Source of the DNA: Streptomyces platensis
GTDB lineage: Bacteria; Actinomycetota; Actinomycetes; Streptomycetales; Streptomycetaceae
Assembly (NCBI RefSeq): GCF_008704855.1
Contig: NZ_CP023691.1
Coordinates: forward strand, 7,006,001-7,070,000
Reading direction: 5' to 3'
Length of the DNA: 64,000 nt
The notes below the pieces were generated by a model. It ran no database searches. It saw only the letters and a list, made by a program, of their open reading frames with translations, and was not told the origin of the DNA. Positions 16,086 through 23,945 of the stretch are shown piece by piece (position 1 is the stretch's first letter; each line of letters starts with the position of its first letter). The position numbers were made by a program, and so were the translations under genes.

Positions 16086-18455
16086 TCAGCCCGACTTCGG
16101 CGGCTTCTGCGCGTCGAAAGCGAAGAGAGTGTTCTTGTCCGCGGCCACGATCACCGCACGCCCCGCAAGAGTCACCCGTGGGCTTGCGCCCTGCTCGCCC
16201 GTCAAACCATCGACCTGCGGATCTGTTGTCCACAGGATTTTGCCATCGTCCGGCGACAGCGCGACCACCCGGCCGGTGGCCGAGCTGAAATACCGTGCGT
16301 CGGCTCCCGCAACAGGACCCGACGCGCCCTCCACGCCAGTCTGCCGCGACCACTTCTTCCGGCCGGTCGCGGGGTCGAGGGCTGTGACGAGACCGGTCTG
16401 CCCGCTCACGTATACGGTGCCGTCCGCCATGCCGGGCGTCCCCGCGTATGTCTTGGCCAGTCGGGAGTACGTGACCTTCCGCGAGGCCGGGTCGACCCGC
16501 ACCACCCCGTTGTAGCCGGCCGGATCCGTTCCCTCCATGTGTACTTGCAGGAGTATGAGCCTGCCGTTGGCGACGCCCATCGGCACGGCGGGGCCGTTGA
16601 CCGCGATGGGCCTGCCCAGTGTCCCCGAGGCGCGGTCGACCGGGTACAGGGTGGGGTGGCGCACTGAAAAGGCATTCACCTCCGCATCCTTCGCGCACAT
16701 CGCGACGAGCTGTGGGCCCACCGGGACGGGAGCGCACTGGGTACCCGCTGGGAATGGCGACGTCCATGTGACCTGACCGCTGTGCGCGTTGCGGGCCTCG
16801 AAGCGGGAGTTGGAAGCGTCGACCGTCACGACGTCGGTACCGACCACCAGGGCGTCCTGAGTCCGACCCGTGACGGCCGTCGACTGGGCGCCGGACGGCA
16901 CGGACCACAGTTCCCGTCCGTTGTGCGCGTCGAGGGCCACCACCTCGCTCGGAGGGTCCTGCGGGGCGTCCTGGGCGGCGAAGCGGTAACCGAGCACCGT
17001 GTCGTCGGTGGCGCCCACCAGATGCATGCCGTTGACGGGGACGCCGGGGCTCTTCGCCGTCCACACCCGCGAGCCGTCCCTGGCCCTGATACGGGTCGCG
17101 ACAACACTGCCGCCCCCGCAGAACAGCGCGTCGCCGTGCACGACGCAACGCAGCTCGTCGGGGATGTCCGGGCGACCGCCGGGCACGGTCTTGTGCCACG
17201 GCTCGAAGCCGTCCGGAAGTGCGGCACCCGGTGCTGCGAGGCTTTTGCCCTTGTCGCCGCCGCTGTTCCCCCCGAAGCCGTTCGCCGTCAGGGCGGCGAC
17301 TCCGCCACCGATCGCTGCCACCGTGACCGCGACCGCGGCCGCGAACACGGGACGCCATCGGGGGCGCGACCGACGGCCGATGGAGGTGTCGGCGCTCCCC
17401 GTCTCGGGACCGGCCGGGGTGGTGGTCGGGGCTGCCGGTGTCGGGGTGGCTGGCGTCGGGGTGGCCGGCGTGGGGGTGGCCGACGTGGGGGTGGCTGGCG
17501 TCGGGGTGGCCGACGTGGGGGTGGCTGGCGTCGGGGTGGCCGGTGTCGGGGTGGCCGGCCGCGGGGTGGCCGGCGGCGCGAAGTGATGCGCGGTGACCAT
17601 GTCGCGGGTGCGGCCCGCGCCGGCTCCCCTCGCGTCGATCTGGTCGAGGTCGGTCGGCAGGTCCCGGAGCAGTACGAGGAGTTCGTCCGCCGAGGGGCGC
17701 CCGTTGGGCTCCTTGGCCAGGCACGACTCGGCGACCGTGCGCAAGGCCACCGGCACATCCTCCAGCGACGGCTCCCCGTGCACCACCTGATACGCAACGA
17801 TGTATGGGCTGTCCGCGTCGAAGGGCCCGTGGCCCGTCGCTGCGTACGCCAGCAGCGTCCCCAGCGAGAAGACATCGGACCGCGGTCCCACGTCGCGCGG
17901 CGCCTGCAACTGCTCCGGCGACATGAAGGGCGGCGTACCGATGACCCGCCCTGTAATCGTCAGCGTCTGCTGGTCCACGGCGCGCGAAATGCCGAAGTCG
18001 ATGACGCGTGGGCCCTCGGGCGAGAGCACCACGTTCGAGGGCTTCAGGTCACGGTGGACGACCCCCACCCGGTGGATGTCCCGCAGCGCCTCCGCCAGCC
18101 CGATGGCGAGCCTCCGCAGCTCCGCTCCGCTCAGCGGGCCTTTCATGGCGATGCGCCGGGCGAGCGTGTGCCCCTGGATGTAGGTCGTCGCCATCCACGG
18201 CTGCTCGGCCTCAGTGGCAGCGTCGACCACGGCGGCGGTGAACGCGCCGCTCACTCGCCTTGCCGCCGCCACCTCCTGCCGGAAGCGGATGCGGAACTCG
18301 TCGTCTGCCGCGAACTGCGGGTGGATCAGTTTGATCGCGACAGGACGACCCGAACTCGTACGGGCCAGAAAGACCGTGCCCATGCCACCCGAGCCGAGTC
18401 GCGCCTCCAGCGGATAACCGCCGATCTCGGCTGGATCACCTGCGCGCAGCGACAC
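16086..18455 (-). CDS. Membrane Ser/Thr protein kinase with extracellular PQQ-type beta-propeller
   Basis: About 789 residues from a GTG preceded by GGAGGTCGGG; upstream in-frame codons lack a site. Kinase domain is about residues 10-275: G-loop GSGGMGTVFLA, VAIKL lysine, HRDLKPSN catalytic loop, DFG, and MSPEQL activation segment. A Pro/Ala/Thr linker of ten 5-residue repeats follows, then a single membrane helix (PVFAAAVAVTVAAIGGGVAA) and an outside PQQ-like propeller of repeated segments such as DGSRVWTAKSPG and PATGRKKWSRQTG. The architecture matches AfsK/PknD-like sensor kinases, where the propeller senses an envelope signal. Targets are unknown. The four-gene operon lies directly upstream on the same strand, but with a 237-base gap. 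Confidence 0.92.
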   Translation of the reverse strand: MSLRAGDPAEIGGYPLEARLGSGGMGTVFLARTSSGRPVAIKLIHPQFAADDEFRIRFRQEVAAARRVSGAFTAAVVDAATEAEQPWMATTYIQGHTLARRIAMKGPLSGAELRRLAIGLAEALRDIHRVGVVHRDLKPSNVVLSPEGPRVIDFGISRAVDQQTLTITGRVIGTPPFMSPEQLQAPRDVGPRSDVFSLGTLLAYAATGHGPFDADSPYIVAYQVVHGEPSLEDVPVALRTVAESCLAKEPNGRPSADELLVLLRDLPTDLDQIDARGAGAGRTRDMVTAHHFAPPATPRPATPTPATPTPATPTSATPTPATPTSATPTPATPTPATPTPAAPTTTPAGPETGSADTSIGRRSRPRWRPVFAAAVAVTVAAIGGGVAALTANGFGGNSGGDKGKSLAAPGAALPDGFEPWHKTVPGGRPDIPDELRCVVHGDALFCGGGSVVATRIRARDGSRVWTAKSPGVPVNGMHLVGATDDTVLGYRFAAQDAPQDPPSEVVALDAHNGRELWSVPSGAQSTAVTGRTQDALVVGTDVVTVDASNSRFEARNAHSGQVTWTSPFPAGTQCAPVPVGPQLVAMCAKDAEVNAFSVRHPTLYPVDRASGTLGRPIAVNGPAVPMGVANGRLILLQVHMEGTDPAGYNGVVRVDPASRKVTYSRLAKTYAGTPGMADGTVYVSGQTGLVTALDPATGRKKWSRQTGVEGASGPVAGADARYFSSATGRVVALSPDDGKILWTTDPQVDGLTGEQGASPRVTLAGRAVIVAADKNTLFAFDAQKPPKSG
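17429..17578. repeat. 15-bp tandem repeat encoding the kinase linker
   Basis: Ten contiguous 15-bp units, most close to GGGGTGGCYGGCGTC on the plus strand, encoding PATPT or SATPT in the kinase linker just inside the membrane. Unit-to-unit identity is high, so copy number could vary between strains by slippage, changing linker length without frameshift. Confidence 0.85.
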
Positions 18456-18692
18456 TCTTCCCGACCTCCGGTCCCTCGTGCACCTCTGCCACCACGGGCC
18501 TGCGTACCTGTCCTGCACACAAATTAGCCGCAGGGCAGTACAGCAGAGCACAGCGGGTGACGAACAGGACTCCTGGTCACCGCCGATCCGGATCTGTGGG
18601 AGCAACTGGCCGGCCTGAAGACTCCAGCCTGGTCAGGGCTTGTGCGGACTTCGGAAGACCTCCATCGCGTTTGTGACCTGACCCTGCCGGTG

Positions 18693-20312
18693 TCACGCGC
18701 CGAGTGTGTACCAGCAGATGTTCATCGCCACCCAGTCCTTCGTGCTTCCCGCATTGTCGACGTCGGCGATCCATACGGAGACGTTGGAGCCTTTCGCCAG
18801 CGGGACCGACGTGTTTCCCCAGATTCCCTGCGAAGCCTGCTGGGTCTTCTTTCCCTGTGCGACGAGGTCGAAGTAGTACGTGATCCCCGGAGTGCTGACA
18901 AAGATCCGGTGCTTGCGCCCGTGCATCTCGTCGTCGGTGAACCACTGATGACTCGCGGCCTCGACCACAAGGAAGCCATCCTTGGCGGCGGTCATGGTCC
19001 ATTTGTTGCCTTCGCCGGGCTTGATTGTTCCCTTCGGGTAGTTCGTCCTCGTGGGCCGCGCGCTGAACAGGGCGGTCGCGAACTGCACAGCTCCTCCGGC
19101 GACCAGAGTGCCAGCGACTGTCGCGCTGCCGCCGAGGGTGACGTTGTTGCCGGGCAGGACGTGGACGTGACTGTTGATCTTGAGGGGTGTGCCGGCGGGG
19201 CCACGGAGGTCGGCGACTCGGATGGTCTTGCCGGGCGCGACGGCGTTGACGTCGCCGTTGGCGGTGAGTGTCCCGTTGGCAGTGAGTGCGCCACCGATGG
19301 TGACGTTGTTGCCGGTCGGGACGTTGACGTGACTGCTGATCTTGAGGGGTGTGCCGGCGGGGCCACGGAGGTCGGCGACTCGGACGCTCTTGCCGACCAC
19401 GACGGCGTTGACGTCGCCGTTGGCGGTGAGTGCGCCGTTGGCGGTGAGTGCACCGCCGATGGTCATGCCGCCGGTGACCGTCACGTCGGAGATTGCGCGG
19501 ACAATGTTGTTGAAGAGGGTTTCACCATGGACGGTGAGGTTGCCGACGTCGAGGTCGGGTTTGCGGACGGTGACCTGGGTGGTGAGGATGCGGGTGACGG
19601 GGTTGGTGGGGTCGCTGCTGGTGGTGCCGCGCAGGTAGAAGGTGGTGTCGGATGTGACGTTGGTGATGGTGCGGGTGGTTTCGTTGGTGACGTTGAGGCT
19701 GGTGTCCCCGTAGAGCAGTTCGTATGTGGCGTTGGTGGAGCGTTTCCAGGTCAGGGTGACCTCGCCGCCGTTGTCGATGACGAGTGAATCGGCGATGAAG
19801 TCGCGCATGTAGAAGTCGGCCGGGAATTTGCCGACGTCGAATGTGGTGGAGCGGGCAGGGAAGGCGTTCCCGCTGGTGCGCGAGTATTCGGTTACGGTGA
19901 CCGGTGCGGTGCCGACCTTGCGGCTGATCGGGATCTGGGACAGCTGGATGGTGAATCCGGTGTCGGGCCCGATCGTTTCGTAGCTTCCTGCCGGGGTGAA
20001 GACGAACTCGTCCGATGACTCGTTCAGTGTGCCGGTCCAGCGGTCGAGGCTGATCCGTGCGGTGGCGCTGGACAGGTTTGCGGCCAGGTCCGGTGACAAC
20101 GTCCCGGCCGGCACTTTCACCTTGATCCGTTCCACATCGGCCGGGTCGCGATGGCGCCGTGAGCCGACGATGATCAGCTCACCCCTCTCCTCCGGCGTCG
20201 AGGGGTTTTCCTCGGACGCCTTGAGCGGGTCGGGGTCGGTGGTGAGGCCGTAGGACAGCAGGGGTTCACGGTCGGGGGCGTCCGTGGTGCGGGTGGGGGA
20301 GACCAGAGCCAT
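18693..20312 (-). CDS. Fibre-like protein with 54-residue repeats (operon gene 4)
   Basis: 539 residues; ATG at 20312 with GAGGAG upstream. No signal peptide. Residues about 50-250 are beta-rich (LSSATARISLDRWTGTLNES, FTPAGSYETIGPDTGFTI). A central zone has two 54-residue repeats built on TIGGALTANG and RVADLRGPAGTPLK, like the repeating coils of phage tail-fibre shafts. The last 130 residues (from SARPTRTNYPKGT) look like a compact tip domain with aromatic and charged surface residues. It is the last of four co-directional genes, 77 bases after the 1160-residue gene. The tail-fibre resemblance is to overall architecture, not to a named family. A receptor-binding or structural role is inference. 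Confidence 0.6.
   Translation of the reverse strand: MALVSPTRTTDAPDREPLLSYGLTTDPDPLKASEENPSTPEERGELIIVGSRRHRDPADVERIKVKVPAGTLSPDLAANLSSATARISLDRWTGTLNESSDEFVFTPAGSYETIGPDTGFTIQLSQIPISRKVGTAPVTVTEYSRTSGNAFPARSTTFDVGKFPADFYMRDFIADSLVIDNGGEVTLTWKRSTNATYELLYGDTSLNVTNETTRTITNVTSDTTFYLRGTTSSDPTNPVTRILTTQVTVRKPDLDVGNLTVHGETLFNNIVRAISDVTVTGGMTIGGALTANGALTANGDVNAVVVGKSVRVADLRGPAGTPLKISSHVNVPTGNNVTIGGALTANGTLTANGDVNAVAPGKTIRVADLRGPAGTPLKINSHVHVLPGNNVTLGGSATVAGTLVAGGAVQFATALFSARPTRTNYPKGTIKPGEGNKWTMTAAKDGFLVVEAASHQWFTDDEMHGRKHRIFVSTPGITYYFDLVAQGKKTQQASQGIWGNTSVPLAKGSNVSVWIADVDNAGSTKDWVAMNICWYTLGA
19141..19464. repeat. Two near-identical 162-bp direct repeats
   Basis: Copies at 19141-19302 and 19303-about 19464 within the fibre-like gene. 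Each encodes 54 residues. Long stretches are identical, including third codon positions (for example around GTGTGCCGGCGGGGCC), so the duplication is recent or kept uniform by gene conversion. Confidence 0.85.
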
Positions 20313-20389
20313 GAGGATGCTCCTCGGGTCGAGGGGGGTGTGCCGCGCCGGGGTCGGCTGCCGGCGCGGCATGGGGTCCGGCGGTGGGG

Positions 20390-23300
20390 TCAGCTCTCGG
20401 CGGTAGGGGCGGCGGCGTTGCCGAGGGTGAGGTAGCCGGAGCGGATTTCGGATCCGGCGAGGGGCAGATCGTGCGGATCCTGGGTGAGGATGGGCAGGTT
20501 CTCCCAGGTGGTGCCGCGCTTCTCGGTCCAGGTCCAGGTGCCGGTGATGCCGGTCGGTGCGGGCATGAGCACGGTCTCCCGGACCTGGTCCTGGGCGCCC
20601 AGTAGTTCGGTGGTGCCGGCCAGGAGGGGGCCGGTGCGGAAGTTCACGGTCATGCGGGCGATGGCTTGGTCGGTGAATTCCTGGGGGACGTAGACGCGTT
20701 TGGTGGCGAGGATGTCGGTCGTGGCGTGGACTGCGGCGCGTGGGTCGCACAGGACGGTGGCGACGGTGGTGTTGTGGTCGCCGAAGTCCAGTTCCAGGCT
20801 GGGTTTGTCGCCGATCGGTCGCAGGTAGCCGTCGCTGCCTGCGACGGGGTCGATGGCGGTTTCGAAGTGGTCGTAGTCGCCGGCGAGGACGTAACCGACC
20901 AGGCCGTCGTCGGTCTGCTGGGCTTCGCCGAGGCGGATCGTCCAGGGGTATCGGGGTAGCCCCGGCTCGGGTGGGTCGAAGAGGTTCTGCCAGCTGACGT
21001 CGGTGCGCAGGGGGCCGTGCAGTTGCAGGGTGAGGCGGGTGCGGACCAGGGCGAGGGGCCGTCCGAGGAGGAAGCCGAGTCCGGGGTCGGCCGGTCCGTC
21101 GGGGTCGATGGTGTGCAGGGCCCGGTCGACGGTGGCGCGGAAGGCGTCGAAGGTCTGCGGGCCACGGGACTTGACGGCGCTGAGCAGACGGTAGGTGTGC
21201 GGGGAGAAGCCTTCCAGCTGGTCGAAGTCAGGGAGCTCAGAGCCGGGCAGTGCGCTCCAGGAGACTGTGCGCTGGTCGTCGGTGGTGAGGGTGACGCGTA
21301 GTTCGCCGAGCGAGGTGCCGTCGGGGGCGTGGACGACGAGGGAGCGGTCGAGGCGGTTGTGCAGCAGCCAGGCGCAGACCGGGTTGGCGCCGGGGATGAG
21401 GTCGATGTCGTCGTCGGTGGCGGAGAGGAAGGAGAAGTTGAGCCGGGCCGGCTGGAGGAGGCGGGGGGAGAGTTCGACGAGGCGTTCGCTGTCGTGGCCG
21501 CTGACGGGGTGGGCGGGCCGCATGGTGCGGGGCATTTCGGGCCGGAAGTGGCCGGCCTCGCCGATGAGGTTGACGGCGCGGCCGAAGCGGTCGACGACGG
21601 ACAGTGCGTGGAAGGCGAGTTGTCCGGCGCGCAGTTCCTGGAAGGTCGATTCGGGCCATGGATCCCAGTCGCTGGAGGGGAGGCCGCCGGGGTCCGGCGG
21701 GGGGTAGTTGCCGTTGCCGACGAGGTCGGCGAGGGGGCCGGCGGGTTGCAGACCGGAGTCGGGCCGGCGTTGGGCGATGGCGGCGCCGAAGCCGTCGAGG
21801 GTCTGTGAGAGCAGGTCGGTGCTGCGCACCTTGGCGTGCAGGTGCTGGATGCTGTCGGCCGGGAGCTGGTCGCGCACGCGGGCATAGGCGGTGAGGGCGC
21901 CGTCGAGAGCGTGTCCGGCGGCGGGGGTGAGGATCTGCCGTCCGGAGATCGTCAGTGGTGTGCCGGGGGTGCCGGTGCCCTGCCACTGGTAGCGGGAGCG
22001 CTCGATGAACTCCCAGTGTGCGGTGGTGCCGTCGCGGAACGGCAGGGGAAAGTACTCGGCCTTCCACATCAGATACAGCGGCTGCCAGGGCATCTCCCAA
22101 GCGTCGGTGCCGTACTCGGGCAGCGTGCCGGTGACGTCGCGGATGTGGCCGGTGGTGGCCAGGGCGCGGTCGAGGATGAGGAATTCGGTCAGCAGCGTGT
22201 GGAAGCAGGGGGGCAGGTGGCTGAGGTTCACCTGGGCGACGAGGTCGGAGACGTCGCTGGTGGTGATGCCGGATGCGCGGGTGACCAGCCGGTCGGGGGT
22301 GCGGCAGGGCAGCGGGGTGTCGCGGGTGAGCGGGGCGTGCAGATGAGCGCCTTGCAGGGCGAGCACGGGGTCTGCGGAGTATTCGTAGTCCTGGGCGGGT
22401 ACGCGGATCAGCCGCCGGTCGGCGCGTGAGCCGTAGGGGGAGTAGTGGGCATCGATACTGGCGGCCAGCTCCGCTTCGGTCTTGCCCCAGGGCAGGGCGC
22501 GGCGCTGCTCGGCCAGGCGCTGGGCGAGGGCGATGACCTGGCCGGCCGCACCGTCGGGATTGTTGAGGTCGAGTTCACCTTCGTCTGTTCCGGGGACGCG
22601 TTCGCGGAACTCCTCGGACTGGTCTTCGCGGTGGCTGAGCCACCACAGGTGGTAGAGGCGTTCGCGGGCGGCGTCGAATTCGGCTTCGGTGGCGTCGTGT
22701 TCGGCCTGCCTGCGGTTGAGTTCGGCAACGGTGTCGGCCTCGGCGACGCGGGCGGAGCGGCGGGCGGCGGCGACGTCGGGTGCGGGGATGTGGCCGGGGT
22801 CGTCGCCGCGTTCGCCGATGAACCAGCGGTAGCCTCCGGGGACCGGGCCGAAGGCGGTGTCGTGGGCGCGGCGGTCGGTGAGGATGTCCGCTTCGGGACG
22901 GTCGCGTTCTTCCAGTCCCTCGACGCCGCCGAGCAGGAAGGCGCGGAAGAGGTCGGCTTCGGCTGCGGAGAAGGCCCCTTCGCCGTCGGCCTGGGTTCCG
23001 AGTTCGGCGGCGGCCTCGGCCATGGTGTTGGCGACCATCACGGTGACGTCCTCGCGGCGGGGGCAGGGGGAGTCGGGGACCGGGCCGGTCAGGTTCCAGT
23101 CCAGGCCGAGGACGGTGCCGGTGTAGACGGAGGTGCGGATCCGGCTGCCGGAGCCGACGGGCTGGGTCCATTCCAGCCGCCGCAGGAGTGGGGCGAGGTG
23201 CTCGGGGAGCCCCTCGGGGCCGGCGAGGATGTCGCTCGCCGGGTCGGAGTACCAGCCGGCGACGAAGTAGCTCAGCTGTTCCTGCTCGGCGGCGAGGTCG

Positions 23301-23872
23301 TCCAGGGTGTCGTGCAGGGAGAAGACGTTGGTGTTGTAGGGCTGGAAGACGGAGAAGGTGAGCAGGCCGGGCCCGATCGCGGTCAGGAACGGTGTCCGCG
23401 GGTGGTCGGGATTCCGCCAGGGTCCGGACAGCTCGTGGCACTTGCCGATGAGGGTCGCCTTCGGCTCGTCGCTGTGCGGATCCTGGAAGGACACGGTGCC
23501 GTCCTTCTCGTGCAGGTAGTCGCTTTCGACGATCCAGGCTTTGAGTGTGCGGGCGAGGTGCGCGTGACGGACGACCAGCCAGCGGTTGGGGACGAGGGGA
23601 AAGCCACCGACGCCTTCCTCGTCGTCGTGCCGGCCGCGGGTGAGCGCGGCGGGCAGTTCCCACTGGAGATAGACGCCGAGGCGGTCATCGCGGCCGGTCC
23701 ACGTCTCAAGGTGGTCAAAGGGCCTCGGCTCCGGCTCCACGCCCTGCCCGATGCCTTTGAAGTTGGTGTTCCAGCGCTGGATGACGTGATGGCTTCCGGT
23801 GTCGCGGGTCTGCCGGTTGACGGCGAGGGCGGCCACCTCGACCGGCACGACCAGGGTGTTGTCCACGGACAT
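20390..23872 (-). CDS. 1160-residue protein of unknown function (operon gene 3)
   Basis: A very large protein starting MSVDNTLVVPVEVAALAVNR with no signal peptide or membrane segment. Notable segments are LGVYLQWELPAALTRG and PLVPNRWLVVRH in the N-terminal 120 residues, a charged probable coiled coil near 370-430 (AARRSARVAEADTVAELNRR), a Trp/Tyr-rich middle (MPWQPLYLMWKAEYFPLPF), and a beta-rich C-terminus. I do not recognise a named domain. It lies 73 bases after the 761-residue gene and 77 before the fibre-like gene on the same strand. A structural or scaffold role in a multi-protein assembly would fit its size and company, but this is inference. Confidence 0.7.
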   Translation of the reverse strand: MSVDNTLVVPVEVAALAVNRQTRDTGSHHVIQRWNTNFKGIGQGVEPEPRPFDHLETWTGRDDRLGVYLQWELPAALTRGRHDDEEGVGGFPLVPNRWLVVRHAHLARTLKAWIVESDYLHEKDGTVSFQDPHSDEPKATLIGKCHELSGPWRNPDHPRTPFLTAIGPGLLTFSVFQPYNTNVFSLHDTLDDLAAEQEQLSYFVAGWYSDPASDILAGPEGLPEHLAPLLRRLEWTQPVGSGSRIRTSVYTGTVLGLDWNLTGPVPDSPCPRREDVTVMVANTMAEAAAELGTQADGEGAFSAAEADLFRAFLLGGVEGLEERDRPEADILTDRRAHDTAFGPVPGGYRWFIGERGDDPGHIPAPDVAAARRSARVAEADTVAELNRRQAEHDATEAEFDAARERLYHLWWLSHREDQSEEFRERVPGTDEGELDLNNPDGAAGQVIALAQRLAEQRRALPWGKTEAELAASIDAHYSPYGSRADRRLIRVPAQDYEYSADPVLALQGAHLHAPLTRDTPLPCRTPDRLVTRASGITTSDVSDLVAQVNLSHLPPCFHTLLTEFLILDRALATTGHIRDVTGTLPEYGTDAWEMPWQPLYLMWKAEYFPLPFRDGTTAHWEFIERSRYQWQGTGTPGTPLTISGRQILTPAAGHALDGALTAYARVRDQLPADSIQHLHAKVRSTDLLSQTLDGFGAAIAQRRPDSGLQPAGPLADLVGNGNYPPPDPGGLPSSDWDPWPESTFQELRAGQLAFHALSVVDRFGRAVNLIGEAGHFRPEMPRTMRPAHPVSGHDSERLVELSPRLLQPARLNFSFLSATDDDIDLIPGANPVCAWLLHNRLDRSLVVHAPDGTSLGELRVTLTTDDQRTVSWSALPGSELPDFDQLEGFSPHTYRLLSAVKSRGPQTFDAFRATVDRALHTIDPDGPADPGLGFLLGRPLALVRTRLTLQLHGPLRTDVSWQNLFDPPEPGLPRYPWTIRLGEAQQTDDGLVGYVLAGDYDHFETAIDPVAGSDGYLRPIGDKPSLELDFGDHNTTVATVLCDPRAAVHATTDILATKRVYVPQEFTDQAIARMTVNFRTGPLLAGTTELLGAQDQVRETVLMPAPTGITGTWTWTEKRGTTWENLPILTQDPHDLPLAGSEIRSGYLTLGNAAAPTAES

Positions 23873-23945
23873 GGGCCGTCGGTCCTTTCATGAACGGCGC
23901 GGCGCGGCGTGGCTGCGGTGTGGGGGTGGGTGTGGCGGGTGCCGG

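Noticed and set aside
17429..17578. Regular short repeats that look like a CRISPR array
   Set aside because: They are contiguous 15-bp coding repeats without spacers and lie within the kinase gene; no cas gene is present.
15349..17724. Long minus-strand frame across the transglutaminase and kinase genes
   Set aside because: It is antisense or out of frame to clearly real genes; its sequence is low-complexity Arg/Gly/Pro, a product of G/C-biased codons.
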